From Rutidosis leptorrhynchoides (taxonomy: Eukaryota > Streptophyta > Magnoliopsida > Asterales > Asteraceae), in assembly GCF_046630445.1 (NCBI RefSeq), contig NC_092338.1, positions 8,760,501-8,824,500 on the forward strand: 64,000 nt of DNA, read 5' to 3'. Position numbers and translations under genes: made by a program. Below are positions 9,204 through 22,174 of this stretch, in pieces. Every line of letters begins with the position of its first letter. Within the stretch, counting starts at the first letter, position 1. The notes beneath the pieces are model-generated. The model was not told where the DNA came from. It was given only the letters and a program-made list of their open reading frames with translations, and did no database searches.

Positions 9204-11473
9204 TGTAACATCCCGCCTTTTTCCGTCAACTTTTCCGTTTAACTATTTAAGTTCCGTTAGATGTTTATAACACATCTCGTTAATATGCGTTTGAATTATC
9301 TTGTTAGGTAATTTCCGCACCCGATTTAAGTTGAGGGACCAATCTTGCCAAATGTTGAAACTTGTGACTAGGTCAAAGAGTCAAACTCTCATTCTATCCA
9401 TTCATTCATCTCTTCCAATTTCTTAATACTCCAACTTTTCCTCTCAACTTCAAGAACAAAGATTCATCATCCAAAACCGAGCTAGTGATCTTCTTGCCAA
9501 ACAAAATACATATTTGAACTCCTCGTGATCTCCTCTTCGTTTCCATACCGAATTCATCAATTTTGGGTAACTTTCTAAAATCACTAATTCTTGTGTTCTT
9601 GAGATTTTTAAGTTATAAGGTTGTTAATTAGTGTCTATGGCTCGAGTCTAGTTTGTTTATGTGATTTGTATGCTCGTTTTTGATATTTTGATGTAACTAG
9701 TTCATATTGAAAGAATGCTTGCTTAATCTTGAGTTTTAGGTGTTCATATGTTGTTGAATGATGAAAGTTCATGTTTTAATTGTGTTCCTAACATCACTAG
9801 CTTCAAATTGGTATGTAGGTTGACATGGATTAGTTTCATATGCAAGATTGTTGAATTTGTGATTTTGGATTAGGGTTTGATGAGCTTTACATGAACTTTT
9901 GATGCGTCAAATGCTATGAGATATTGTTGTTAAGTGTTTTGTTGCAATGTGTGTTTGATTACCTTCGAAACGGCATATCATTCATGTAAATTGGTTGCCC
10001 GAATCATAAAATGCGTTTTTGGAAATTTAACTTTGATTATGAACGTTTAATTACGGTTTTTGGTTGTTGTAAGTGGAAGTTTGATTGATGAAATGTACTT
10101 AGTTGTATTCCTCGTCAAAATACCTTTCCAACGATATATAATAGGCATTATAAGTGTTTGCGGGTCAAGAGTTGGGTTGGAAAAGGTTTTGGCTCGTGCA
10201 TACTTGGGAAAAACAGAAACAGACCTGCACAGAGGGTGGCGCGGCGCGCCCCTACCCCGCGCGGCGCGCCAAATGGCCTGGCCAGAATTCTGTCCAAATT
10301 GGTCAATTTTTGAATAATGTTTGGCATGCTACGCACCTCCGATTAACATGTAACTTGGCCAACATGATCATATATGATTTCTAAGATTAGAAAAATAGTT
10401 CGGAACCCGACCCGAACGTGTTGACTTTCGTTGACTTTGACCGACCAAAGTTTGACTTTTTGTCAAACTTAACCAAATGATTATGCAACTTTCCTAACTT
10501 ATTTATATACTTGTATCTTGTATGAAACTTGGCAAATTGATTTCACATGCTAAATAATCGAGTCGTAACGAGCCATAGGACTAATTGAACATCTTTGACC
10601 TATCGTGTTTACCATTATTGATACAACCTATATGTTTAGGTCAAGACTAGCTTTGTCTTTGCACGCGTTTACTTGTTGAAGTACTCTACTACTCGTGCAC
10701 TCAAGGTGAGATCATAGTCCCACTTTTACTCTTTTTGAACTTACATTTGGGATGAGAAAACATAAACATTTCTTTACTAAGTGAACACAAGTACAGGAAA
10801 AACAAACATTCTACATACGAGTTTAGAACAAAATCCTCAATTCGATTATCATTAGTTACACTTGCCGGGTGTAAGCGAGAACTTATGTTGTATGGATCCA
10901 TATGGGTTTGACAAACCCTCATTCAAACGGTTCGCTACCGTTTACGAATGAAATATATTTTCGAGAAACAGTGTATGTTCTAGCACTAAGTGATGGGGTT
11001 CAATGGAAGGAAATGTTAAGTATTGATAATTGGGTGCTCGTGAAACAAACTTTTGGAATGTATTACTATTGTTACATTGATGCAAATCTTGTGGTTCACT
11101 TGTACTTACTTACTTAAACCTATGATTTCACCAACGTTTTCGTTGACAGATTTCTATGTTTTTCTCAGGTCCTTGAACGATACATGATACATGCTTCCGC
11201 TCATTATTTGATACTTGCATTGGATGTCGAGTATATGTGCATTTCATGGAGCGTCTTTTGACTTTACTTTAAACCGTGTCGCCTAGATTTCATTCGTATT
11301 ATAACGTTGTAACTTAACTATTGGTTGAACAATTCTTGTAAACTTTGGGAACAAATCTTTATTTTGAAATGAAGGCGACATATTTTGGTCAAACTTTGTC
11401 TTAAAGACTTATGACCACGTAACGGGACCTAAGTAGACGGCGCCGTCAAACATGATTTGGTCGGGTCGCTACA
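9204..11473 (+). repeat. E1 5' LTR
   Basis: 2,270 bp, TG..CA bounded. It contains a GC-rich palindromic pair (GGCGCGGCGCGCC at 10238 and a second copy ending at 10270). Short open frames inside it recur in the 3' LTR and are not genes. Confidence 0.95.
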
Positions 11474-11808
11474 GATGGTATCAGAGCGTTGGTTGTAGGG
11501 ATTTAGAGTTCATTAGTGTCAACCCCGAGTCATAGGGTACATTGATGAGTCTAGACTACAACCGGCATATAGACTTGAAGTAGGAATTACTTGACTACTT
11601 GTGCATTTATACTCGAACGCTTCTACTCATATCTACTCTTAGTTCATCTTAATCTCACGTTGTTTAATTTGATTGACACGCCACCTTGACTTTATAGAAT
11701 AATGTCGAATGCACATATGAATCAGGGTAATATAATTTCCGGGATTATATTACGGTGACTCATATGAACGTTCCGACATTATGACATAAAGAATTTAAGG
11801 CGAGTCGG

Positions 11809-11811
<3 letters not shown>

Positions 11812-11848
<37 letters not shown>
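11812..11848 (+). repeat. Poly(A) tract in E1 leader
   Basis: An uninterrupted run of 37 A sits between the primer-binding site and gag. Slippage would make its length variable. Confidence 0.9.
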
Positions 11849-11850
<2 letters not shown>

Positions 11851-11929
11851 TCTCTTTATCTTTATTCTATATCACGGTTAGTATTATTGAGAATACTAAT
11901 CAATGATATTCTTGTGTCTTGAAGGAACA

Positions 11930-14900
11930 ATGGCTCCTCGTCGTGTACGCCGCAATGAAACTCCCGAACAAGCTCTCGAACGGATGATAGCTACCGCCGT
12001 AGATGCGGCCATGGCCGGTCACTCATCCAACAACAATAATAATAACAACCACAACAATAACAACAACAACAACAACAACAATGGAGCCGGAAACTCAAAC
12101 GAGGGATGCTCCTATAAAGCTTTCATGGGGTGCAAACCTCACACTTTTGATGGAACCGGGGGACCGGTCGTGCTCACCCGATGGTTTGAGCAAACGGAAG
12201 CCGTCTTTAGCATAAGCGGTTGTCGGGACCAAGACAAGGTCAAATACTCCACTCACACTTTCTCCGGAATTGCTCTAACATGGTGGAACACCTATGTTCA
12301 ATCGGTGGGTACCGATGAAGCTCATGTCCTCTCTTGGGCCGATCTAAAGGAAAAGATGATTGTTGAATATTTTCCGCGCGAAGAAACCCGAAAGCTTGAG
12401 GAAGAACTAAGAGCTTTGAAAGCGGTCGGAAACGACCTTAAAGCTTATAATCAACGCTTCGCCGAACTATCCTTGATGTGTCCTAATCTTGTTAACCCCG
12501 AATCTCAAAGGATTGAGCTCTACATGCTCGGTCTTCCAAAAAGCATCAAACAAGGGGTGATGTCCTCCAAACCCACTACTCATCAAGCCGCTATGAACAT
12601 GGCTCGCCAACTAATCGAAACGGTTGACGAAATCGTAGTTCTGGCACCTAAAGCCGAGGATAAATCGAGCGGCAACAAAAGAAAGTGGGAACCCTCCCAA
12701 TCAAGCAACAACAACTTTGCTAAGAAGCCTTACACCTCCGACGGCAAGAAAGGTTATGCCGGGAACCTACCTCTTTGCAACAAATGCAACAAACATCACT
12801 TTGGCGAATGTAGTAAGATAATTTGCCACCGGTGCCAAGGAGTTGGTCATAAGGCCAACGATTGTAAAAGTGCCACTCCCGTCGCTCGAAAGTGGCCCAA
12901 TGCACCAAAGACGGGCACTTGTTACGAATGTGGCCAAACGGGTCATTATAGAAATGCATGCCCGAAAAGGAAAGATAACACCAATACGCGCGGCCGAGCT
13001 TTCAACATCAACACCGAGGAAGCCCGGGATGACACTGAACTAGTCACGGGTACGTTTCTTCTCAACAATTCTTATGTCTCTTGCTTATTTGATTCGGGTG
13101 CCGATAAATGCTTTGTATCCAAGACTTTGACTCATTCTTTTAGCACTCCACCTCTTCCATTAGATACCACTTATACCATTGAAGTAGCTAACGGAAAACT
13201 ATTAAGTGCCGACACATATTACCGGGGGTGTACGTTAAACATTTTGGGTAAGGAATTTGAAATTGACTTGATACCCATGGAACTAGGAAGCTTTGATGTA
13301 ATAATCGGTATGAATTGGTTAGTCAAAACGAAATCTCACATTCTTTGTGATCTTAACGCAATCCGAATTCCTATCGAGAATGGTGAACCTTTGATTGTTT
13401 ATGGCGATAAGAGTTGCACCAGACTCAACCTCGTTTCGTGCCTTAAAGTTAGAAAACTACTCCGTAAGGGTTGTTTTGCGATCCTTGCCCACGTTAAGAA
13501 AGTCGAGTCCGATGAGAAGCATATCGATGATGTGCCAATTGTTAGTGACTTTTCCGATGTATTTCCCGACGAATTGCCGGGTCTTCCACCTCATCGACCG
13601 GTTGAATTCCAAATCGATCTTATTCCGGGAGCCGCACCCGTAGCACGTGCACCATATAGACTCGCTCCATCCGAAATGCAAGAATTGCAAAGTCAAATCC
13701 AAGAACTACTTGATCGTGGTTTTATCCAACCTAGCCATTCACCTTAGGGCGCTCCGATTTTGTTTGTTAAAAAGAAAGACGGATCCCTACGAATGTGCAT
13801 TGATTATCGCGAACTAAATAAATTGACGGTTAAGAACCGATATCCTCTTCCTCGCATCGATGACCTCTTTGATCAACTACAAGGGTCTTGTGTATATTCG
13901 AAAATCGATCTCCGCTCGGGTTATCATCAATTGAGGGTTAAGGGGGAAGATGTCTCCAAAACCGCTTTCCGAACTCGTTATGGTAGTTATGAATTCCTTG
14001 TCATGCCATTTGGTCTCACTAACGCACCGGCGGTGTTCATGGATCTTATGAACCGCGTGTGCAAACCGTATCTCGATAAATTCGTTATTGTGTTCATCGA
14101 TGACATATTGATCTATTCTAAAAATGAAGAAGAGCACGAACAACATCTCCGACTTGTGCTTGAACTTTTAAGACAAGAACAACTCTATGCCAAATTCTCC
14201 AAGTGTGAATTTTGGTTAAAGGAAGTTCAATTTCTTGGTCATGTTGTAAGTGACCAAGGTATTAAAGTCGATCCATCGAAAATCGAAGCCATTAGCAAAT
14301 GGGAGACTCCTACTACTCCTACTCACATTCGTCAATTTTTGGGTCTCGCCGGGTACTATCGTAGATTCATCGAAAATTTCTCTTTGGTTGCACGTCCTCT
14401 AACCGCCTTGACTCACAAGGGAAAGAAATTCATTTGGGCGACCGAACATGAATCCGCATTCCAAATCTTGAAAACGAAGCTAACCACCGCTCCTATCTTG
14501 TCACTTCCCGAAGGCAATGATGACTTTGTTGTATATTGCGATGCCTCAAAACATGGTTTTGGGTGTGTATTGATGCAACGAACGAAAGTCATTGCTTATG
14601 CTTCTCGACAACTCAAAATTCATGAACGAAACTATACGACACATGATCTCGAACTCGGAGCCGTTGTCTTTGCACTTAAAATGTGGAGACACTATCTTTA
14701 TGGAACCAAGAGTACTATCTTTACCGACCACAAAAGTCTCCAACACATTTTCGATCAAAAGCAACTAAACATGAGACAACGACGGTGGATTGAAACTTTG
14801 AACGATTACGATTGCGAGCTTCGTTACCATCCCGGGAAGGCAAATGTAGTAGCCGATGCCTTAAGTCGAAAAGAAAGAGTGGTGCCTCTCCGTGTCCGAG

Positions 14901-16405
14901 CTTTAAACATCACCATTCACACCAACCTTAATAGCCAAATTCGGGTAGCCCAAGATGAGGCTCTTAAGGATGAAAACATCTCTCTCGAACACTTGAACGT
15001 CCTCACCTCTCGATTCGAAGTTAAAGAAACCGGACTCCGATATTTCGCCGGAAGAATTTGGGTGCCTAGTTATGGGGACCTACGAAGCCTTATTTTAGAT
15101 GAAGCCCATAAGTCACGATACTCGATTCACCCCGGTGCCAATAAGATGTACCACGACCTTAAACAGCTATATTGGTGGCCGAATATCAAAAGGGAAGTAG
15201 CTACTTATGTTTCCAAGTGTTTGACATGTTCCAAAGTCAAAGCCGAACACCAAAGACCGTCCGGACTACTTCGACAACCCGAGATCCCGCAATGGAAGTG
15301 GGAAGGGATAACGATGGATTTTATCACCAAACTACCAAAAACGACGGGCGGTTATGATACCATTTGGGTTATTGTTGACCGTCTCACCAAATCCGCACAC
15401 TTCCTTGCCATGAAAGAAACGGACAAAATGGAGAAACTTGCACAACTTTACATTAAGGAGATCGTAGCCCGACACGGTGTACCTTTATCGATTATCTCCG
15501 ACCGAGATGGCCGTTTCGTTTCTAGATTTTGGCGTACATTGCAAGAAGCGTTGGGAACGCGTTTAGACATGAGCACCGCATATCATCCTCAAACCGATGG
15601 ACAAAGCGAACGTACAATTCAAACCTTAGAGGACATGTTACGAGCTTGCGTGGTTGATTTCGGAAAAGCTTGGGACAAGCACTTACCTCTCGCCGAGTTC
15701 TCTTACAACAATAGTTATCACGCGAGTATTAAAGCCGCACCTTTTGAAGCGCTATATGGCCGCAAATGTCGTTCACCTCTTTGTTGGGCCGAGGTAGGCG
15801 ACGTGCAAATCACCGGACCCGAACTCATTCACGAAACCACCGAGAAAATCGTTCAAATCCGAGATAGGCTTAGGACGGCCCGAAGTCGTCAAAAGAGCTA
15901 TACCGACAAACGACGCAACGATCTTGAATTTCAAGTCGGTGACCGAGTAATGTTAAAAGTCGCACCTTGGAAGGGTGTAATCCGTTTTGGGAAACGCGGG
16001 AAGCTAAATCCGCGGTATATTGGTCCTTTCGAAATCTTGGAGCGTATTGGAACCGTTGCTTATCGTTTGGATCTTCCGCCTCAATTGAGCTCCGTTCATC
16101 CTACTTTCCATGTATCTAACTTGAAAAAGTGTCTTGCCGAACCCGATATCGTCATTCCTCTCGAAGAGCTTACCATTGATGACAAACTTCATTTTGTGGA
16201 GGAACCGGTTGAAATTGTGGACACCTCCGTCAAGACATTGAAACAAAGCCGAATCCCGATTGTTAAAGTCCGTTGGAACGCCAAAAGGGGACCCGAGTTT
16301 ACTTGGGAAAGACAAGATCAAATGCAAAGGAAGTACCCTCATCTATTCGTGAATTCGGAAACGCAAGATCTCGAGGAAGAAACAACGACTACTGCGCCTA
16401 CTTAA
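11930..16405 (+). mobile_element. E1 gag-pol coding region (fossil)
   Basis: Parts in order, positions approximate: gag capsid 12110-12700 after an Asn-rich linker; two CCHC zinc knuckles (CHRCQGVGHKANDC and CYECGQTGHYRNAC) 12820-12965; aspartic protease with the LFDSGAD motif near 13090; reverse transcriptase 13640-14300 with [10 protein letters not shown] near 14095; RNase H 14520-14870 with YCDAS; integrase zinc finger and catalytic core 15090-15830; chromodomain-like tail 16190-16350 with FTWERQDQM. The preferred start is MAPRRVRRN at 11930, where other Tekay gag proteins begin. The region appears to carry about one break. Confidence 0.9.
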
Positions 16406-16440
16406 ATTTCGGGACGAAATTTCTTTTAAGGTGTAGGTAA

Positions 16441-18710
16441 TGTAACATCCCGCCTTTTTCCGTCAACTTTTCCGTTTAACTATTTAAGTTCCGTTAGATG
16501 TTTATAACACATCTCGTTAATATGCGTTTGAATTATCTTGTTAGGTAATTTCCGCACCCGATTTAAGTTGAGGGACCAATCTTGCCAAATGTTGAAACTT
16601 GTGACTAGGTCAAAGAGTCAAACTCTCATTCTATCCATTCATTCATCTCTTCCAATTTCTTAATACTCCAACTTTTCCTCTCAACTTCAAGAACAAAGAT
16701 TCATCATCCAAAACCGAGCTAGTGATCTTCTTGCCAAACAAAATACATATTTGAACTCCTCGTGATCTCCTCTTCGTTTCCATACCGAATTCATCAATTT
16801 TGGGTAACTTTCTAAAATCACTAATTCTTGTGTTCTTGAGATTTTTAAGTTATAAGGTTGTTAATTAGTGTCTATGGCTCGAGTCTAGTTTGTTTATGTG
16901 ATTTGTATGCTCGTTTTTGATATTTTGATGTAACTAGTTCATATTGAAAGAATGCTTGCTTAATCTTGAGTTTTAGGTGTTCATATGTTGTTGAATGATG
17001 AAAGTTCATGTTTTAATTGTGTTCCTAACATCACTAGCTTCAAATTGGTATGTAGGTTGACATGGATTAGTTTCATATGCAAGATTGTTGAATTTGTGAT
17101 TTTGGATTAGGGTTTGATGAGCTTTACATGAACTTTTGATGCGTCAAATGCTATGAGATATTGTTGTTAAGTGTTTTGTTGCAATGTGTGTTTGATTACC
17201 TTCGAAACGGCATATCATTCATGTAAATTGGTTGCCCGAATCATAAAATGCGTTTTTGGAAATTTAACTTTGATTATGAACGTTTAATTACGGTTTTTGG
17301 TTGTTGTAAGTGGAAGTTTGATTGATGAAATGTACTTAGTTGTATTCCTCGTCAAAATACCTTTCCAACGATATATAATAGGCATTATAAGTGTTTGCGG
17401 GTCAAGAGTTGGGTTGGAAAAGGTTTTGGCTCGTGCATACTTGGGAAAAACAGAAACAGACCTGCACAGAGGGTGGCGCGGCGCGCCCCTACCCCGCGCG
17501 GCGCGCCAAATGGCCTGGCCAGAATTCTGTCCAAATTGGTCAATTTTTGAATAATGTTTGGCATGCTACGCACCTCCGATTAACATGTAACTTGGCCAAC
17601 ATGATCATATATGATTTCTAAGATTAGAAAAATAGTTCGGAACCCGACCCGAACGTGTTGACTTTCGTTGACTTTGACCGACCAAAGTTTGACTTTTTGT
17701 CAAACTTAACCAAATGATTATGCAACTTTCCTAACTTATTTATATACTTGTATCTTGTATGAAACTTGGCAAATTGATTTCACATGCTAAATAATCGAGT
17801 CGTAACGAGCCATAGGACTAATTGAACATCTTTGACCTATCGTGTTTACCATTATTGATACAACCTATATGTTTAGGTCAAGACTAGCTTTGTCTTTGCA
17901 CGCGTTTACTTGTTGAAGTACTCTACTACTCGTGCACTCAAGGTGAGATCATAGTCCCACTTTTACTCTTTTTGAACTTACATTTGGGATGAGAAAACAT
18001 AAACATTTCTTTACTAAGTGAACACAAGTACAGGAAAAACAAACATTCTACATACGAGTTTAGAACAAAATCCTCAATTCGATTATCATTAGTTACACTT
18101 GCCGGGTGTAAGCGAGAACTTATGTTGTATGGATCCATATGGGTTTGACAAACCCTCATTCAAACGGTTCGCTACCGTTTACGAATGAAATATATTTTCG
18201 AGAAACAGTGTATGTTCTAGCACTAAGTGATGGGGTTCAATGGAAGGAAATGTTAAGTATTGATAATTGGGTGCTCGTGAAACAAACTTTTGGAATGTAT
18301 TACTATTGTTACATTGATGCAAATCTTGTGGTTCACTTGTACTTACTTACTTAAACCTATGATTTCACCAACGTTTTCGTTGACAGATTTCTATGTTTTT
18401 CTCAGGTCCTTGAACGATACATGATACATGCTTCCGCTCATTATTTGATACTTGCATTGGATGTCGAGTATATGTGCATTTCATGGAGCGTCTTTTGACT
18501 TTACTTTAAACCGTGTCGCCTAGATTTCATTCGTATTATAACGTTGTAACTTAACTATTGGTTGAACAATTCTTGTAAACTTTGGGAACAAATCTTTATT
18601 TTGAAATGAAGGCGACATATTTTGGTCAAACTTTGTCTTAAAGACTTATGACCACGTAACGGGACCTAAGTAGACGGCGCCGTCAAACATGATTTGGTCG
18701 GGTCGCTACA
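16441..18710 (+). repeat. E1 3' LTR
   Basis: 2,270 bp, the same length as the 5' LTR, with no difference noticed. It is preceded by a GGGACGAAATTTC block and a purine-containing priming region ending at 16440. Confidence 0.95.
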
Positions 18711-18715
18711 CCTCC

Positions 18716-18895
18716 CTTTTCTCGCAACCCAACACGCCAACTCCCAGTTCTTTCTCTTCTTTCTTTTTTATCATCAAAAGAAGATTGCTGGAAGAATAGA
18801 GATCCGATCTTTCGTTCGCAACAAGGTAGCCATAGGGAGAACCTGTGGCTGGATTGAATCCTATGCCCTCAAGTTCTTCAAGTCCGGATTCTATG
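18716..18895 (+). other. NUMT, right part, with mitochondrial 18S rRNA 3' tail
   Basis: The stretch around 18819-18861 (AACAAGGTAGCCATAGGG, then GAACCTGTGGCTGGATTGAA) matches the anti-Shine-Dalgarno-proximal 3' end of the plant mitochondrial small-subunit rRNA, with about one substitution and one extra base. The rest of rrn18 is absent upstream, so this is a fragment. It continues the organelle-like sequence found left of E1 and is therefore split by that element. Confidence 0.6.
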
Positions 18896-21198
18896 GTTGA
18901 TGATGAAGTTTGTTAAATTGAGATTGAATATTTATTATAATGATAAACTTAAGATTTTCTTTAATTAATTTATCTCATTTTAATATTTGGTGGACAAGAG
19001 TTTGTTAGATTTTATTAATCCTTGTACGACATGTAACATGAATGCATGAATAAATGTACTGATCATGCACTGATCGTATTTGATCAGCAATTAAAATCGT
19101 TATGTTAAATTGCTATTTAAGTTTTAATATGATTCTATGAATATATGTTAGTGTAGTTCATGACACACAATTCATGATATAATCGTTAGCATGCCAACAA
19201 TTGCATGTTTGTTGTTGATTTATGCTTGTCCAAAATTAATAAAGAATGGTTGTTAACAAATTGATGGTAACGTTTATGTTATTAACATACTATATACTAT
19301 ATATTAGAGAAAGCATGAAATGTGGTTTTGAGTATTAATTTTGAAATTTCACATGTAGTTTAGGGGAGGGGAAATTTTCATACAGTGTGATTTACTTGAG
19401 GGAGAAAAAATGTAATTTGTAGGTATATACTATATATTAGAGAAAGCATGAAATGTGGTTTTGAGTATTAATTTTGAAATTTCACATGTAGTTTAGGGGA
19501 GGGGAAATTTTCATACAGTGTGATTTACTTGAGGGAGAAAAAATGTAATTTGTAGGGGTGTAAAATGTTACTTTTGAAGGGTATAAAAGGTAATTTTGGG
19601 GGTATAATATGTAATTGTTTTATTTAATAGAAAAATCATTAAACACAACCTACTGAAATTTTTGATCGGATTTATATTTCTCTTCATCGCGAATTAGGTT
19701 TCGCCGTCATCACAGTTGAACTCGAAATAACTTTTTGAATAAAATGCAACGAATTATATTCGAAACGGAGCTTCTACAGGCTACAAATGAAGCTTTGTTT
19801 ATGAGCCAAAAACATGAATTGCTTTAAATTTAAATTTACAGTCTAGATCACTAGATTATTTATAAACACACAAATATAATTATCTTAATATTAAATGTAC
19901 ATGACTACCCCAGAGTATTCTATGCTACTGAAACAACTAATAACTTTCTAAAATTAAGTTTGCACTATGACAACAAACTGCCGTCAACAACAGATGCAAA
20001 ACAGACGCAACGACATGTGTCCATCCACTTCTCGTTTCAAATAACCGGCCCAACAAATTTGTTTTTAATTGCATGATGAGAACCAGAGGCGAACCCATGC
20101 GGGTGCAAGTGGACTCAAATGCCTACGACAACCAAATTGATGCATCTAGTAGCTAAATAACCTGTTAATCGATAGCTCGTATAGAAACTAAATTAATTTC
20201 AGAATTTAGGGTTCATGAAGAAAGATAATGTAATCATAAGTAGCTTGAGAATTGAAAATGTGAAGTCTATATGAAAGTAAATTTTTGACAACTCTCGTAG
20301 TTTTGCAAACTATTGAGAGATTCAGTCTCTCTTTCCCTGATAGTATTAAACTTTTGCAAGGTAAGAAAACGTTTGTTCATGACACTTATTTGTTAAAAGT
20401 ATATTTTTCTGATTTGATTTGTTCCGATAGTATTTGAGTTTTTCTCTTATATGGTACTAATGGCTTTCGACCCAATTGTTTATTTGGCTTTTACATGTTT
20501 TTGCTAATTAAAATTCCTCTTGCTAACAATGCTATATGTATATTTATTACATACCGGGTGTTTATATAGTTTATTCTCAATCGAAATAGATAGGGACAAC
20601 CACGTGCTTCTAGCTGAATGGTACCCTCATTCTTTGTGTTTAGGTTATGAGTTCGGGCATCGCTCAGTTCGTCCTCTTAATATATTGCCTGAAATATGGA
20701 GCTCCAGATTGACCATGAGGGGGGTTTTCTTCCGGATCCATTCAGGCTTCAAACTCGGTCTGCCTGCCCCTCACATTGGTTTAAGGATCGGTTCCTGCAA
20801 TGCTATTCGAGTTTACTCCCAAAAGTGCGTGTGTGCGTGAAAAATGATCGCGAAAGTTGTTGATATCTTTTTGGATGATGCCGGCAACTTTTCTTTCAAA
20901 AAATATACCTTATCTTTTAGAAAATATATTTACCAACTAGTGTATATTTTCTATTGAATATGTAAAAATCAATAGATTTTTATAACTTTATCTATATTAG
21001 AAATTTAGATATAGATAACAGATGATATTTAATATATAAAAATAAAGTTAAATCTTTTTCTAAGAATTAGGTAAGACTGATAATAAGCAAAATAATCAAG
21101 TTAATCGAAAAAAAAATAGATTATTGTTTCGTCCCATCAATAAAAAATTCTGAATTCGTCGAACGAAAACTTTACAATACGTCAACCATCCTAATACT
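18896..21198. other. AT-rich spacer with a GC-balanced block
   Basis: No gene is recognised. 20590-20840 has more balanced composition (TATGGAGCTCCAGATTGACC, CCGGATCCATTCAGG) and an open frame of 106 codons without a known domain; it resembles an old dispersed repeat. CAGAGGCGAACCCATGC at about 20084 resembles a lone hAT-MITE end. Confidence 0.35.
19291..19556. repeat. 133-bp tandem duplication
   Basis: Copies 19291-19423 and 19424-19556 both start TATATACTATATATTAGAG and end TGTAATTTGTAGG, with no difference noticed. Recent duplication by slippage or unequal exchange is likely. Confidence 0.9.
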
Positions 21199-22153
21199 TA
21201 GGGGTGAGCAAAAAACCGCATTAACCGAACTGCATCCATATTAACCGATAAAAATTGAACCGAATTAACCGCACTCAATGTATAACCATGGGTATGGTTA
21301 ACATTTTTCAATTAACTGTACTTTGTGGTTTGATTATGCAAATGAAAGATACCCGCACCATTTTAACTGCAACCGCGCCGTTTAGTACTCTACATATGAT
21401 CTTTTTATAAGAAGAGGGTTAATTTGTCAAAATAATTCATAGACTTATGTTTAACATCAAATTTTTAAATTTAAAAAAGATAACTACAATCAATTGTAGT
21501 CCCCAATATGTCTTGAAATTCTTTTCAATTTGCTATAAATAAATACAAAACAACATTATCGAATTAGTCAATTACGCTATGTCTTCTTGGAGTACAACCC
21601 TAAATATATACAGAGCGGCTGAGTTAGGGGAGAAAAATTGTAATTTCACTATCGAGTTTCACTTTATTATAGCAGCTACCGATTTTGAAATATCTTCAGT
21701 ATTACATGTTACAGGTAAATATATTATTACAACAATTTTTGTTATTTTTCTTTTGATCCGTCTATATTGGTTGAGTTTGGTGTAAGAGTATGTTATCTTT
21801 AATTATATTAACATAGTAGTATTGTATGTGTGTTAGGCCTTTGCCTTATCCGATAATTCTTTTAAAAAACACTTATACCTTATCTTAATCAGATTCTCTT
21901 AATGAACAATAAAATACTATATACTAATCATATATTTAAATGTTCGTTTTTACATATTAGGCACAAACACATGATTCTTTTTTTTTATGATTAACCTAAT
22001 TAACCATTTTATAACCAATGGTTAATCAAATACCGAATTAACCAAACCCTTATTAACCATACCCAACGGTTAAAATTATTGATTAACCGCAATGTTGGTT
22101 ATGTGTGCGGTTTTTGTACCTACCCGCCCCAAACTGCCCTATGCTCACCTCTA
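21199..22153. mobile_element. Non-autonomous hAT element, 955 bp
   Basis: The ends TAGGGGTGAGCA and, in complement, TAGAGGTGAGCA form the typical hAT terminal repeat. The subterminal zones carry repeated TTAACCG/CGGTTAA motifs, as bound by hAT transposases. The interior has no transposase. The flanking 8-mers do not match well, so the TSD has decayed. Confidence 0.65.
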
Positions 22154-22174
22154 CTACACACATATTGCCAATTA

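Larger units (their letters stand above)
9204..18710 (+). mobile_element. E1: Ty3/gypsy Tekay-type LTR retrotransposon
   Basis: A full-length element: 2,270-bp LTRs starting TGTAACATCC and ending GTCGCTACA, the primer-binding site TGGTATCAGAGC (initiator tRNA-Met) at 11476, a coding region and a 3' LTR. The 5-bp target duplication CCTCC is exact (9199-9203 and 18711-18715). The integrase is followed by a chromodomain-like tail typical of the Tekay clade. I noticed no differences between the LTRs, so insertion is recent. It looks structurally whole but its coding region appears to have about one break. It is inserted in a probable NUMT. Confidence 0.95.

Noticed and set aside
10060-11117. Several open frames of 60-85 codons inside LTR E1
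   Set aside because: They recur at +7,237 in the other LTR, overlap on both strands and show no protein family; they are by-products of LTR sequence.
18694-18900. 68-codon frame ending GRTCGWIESYALKFF-like
   Set aside because: It starts inside LTR E1 and runs through a mitochondrial 18S rRNA tail, so the protein reading is fortuitous.
20520-20840. 106-codon plus-strand frame
   Set aside because: It starts in AT-rich sequence and crosses a GC-balanced block that looks like a dispersed repeat; no protein family recognised.
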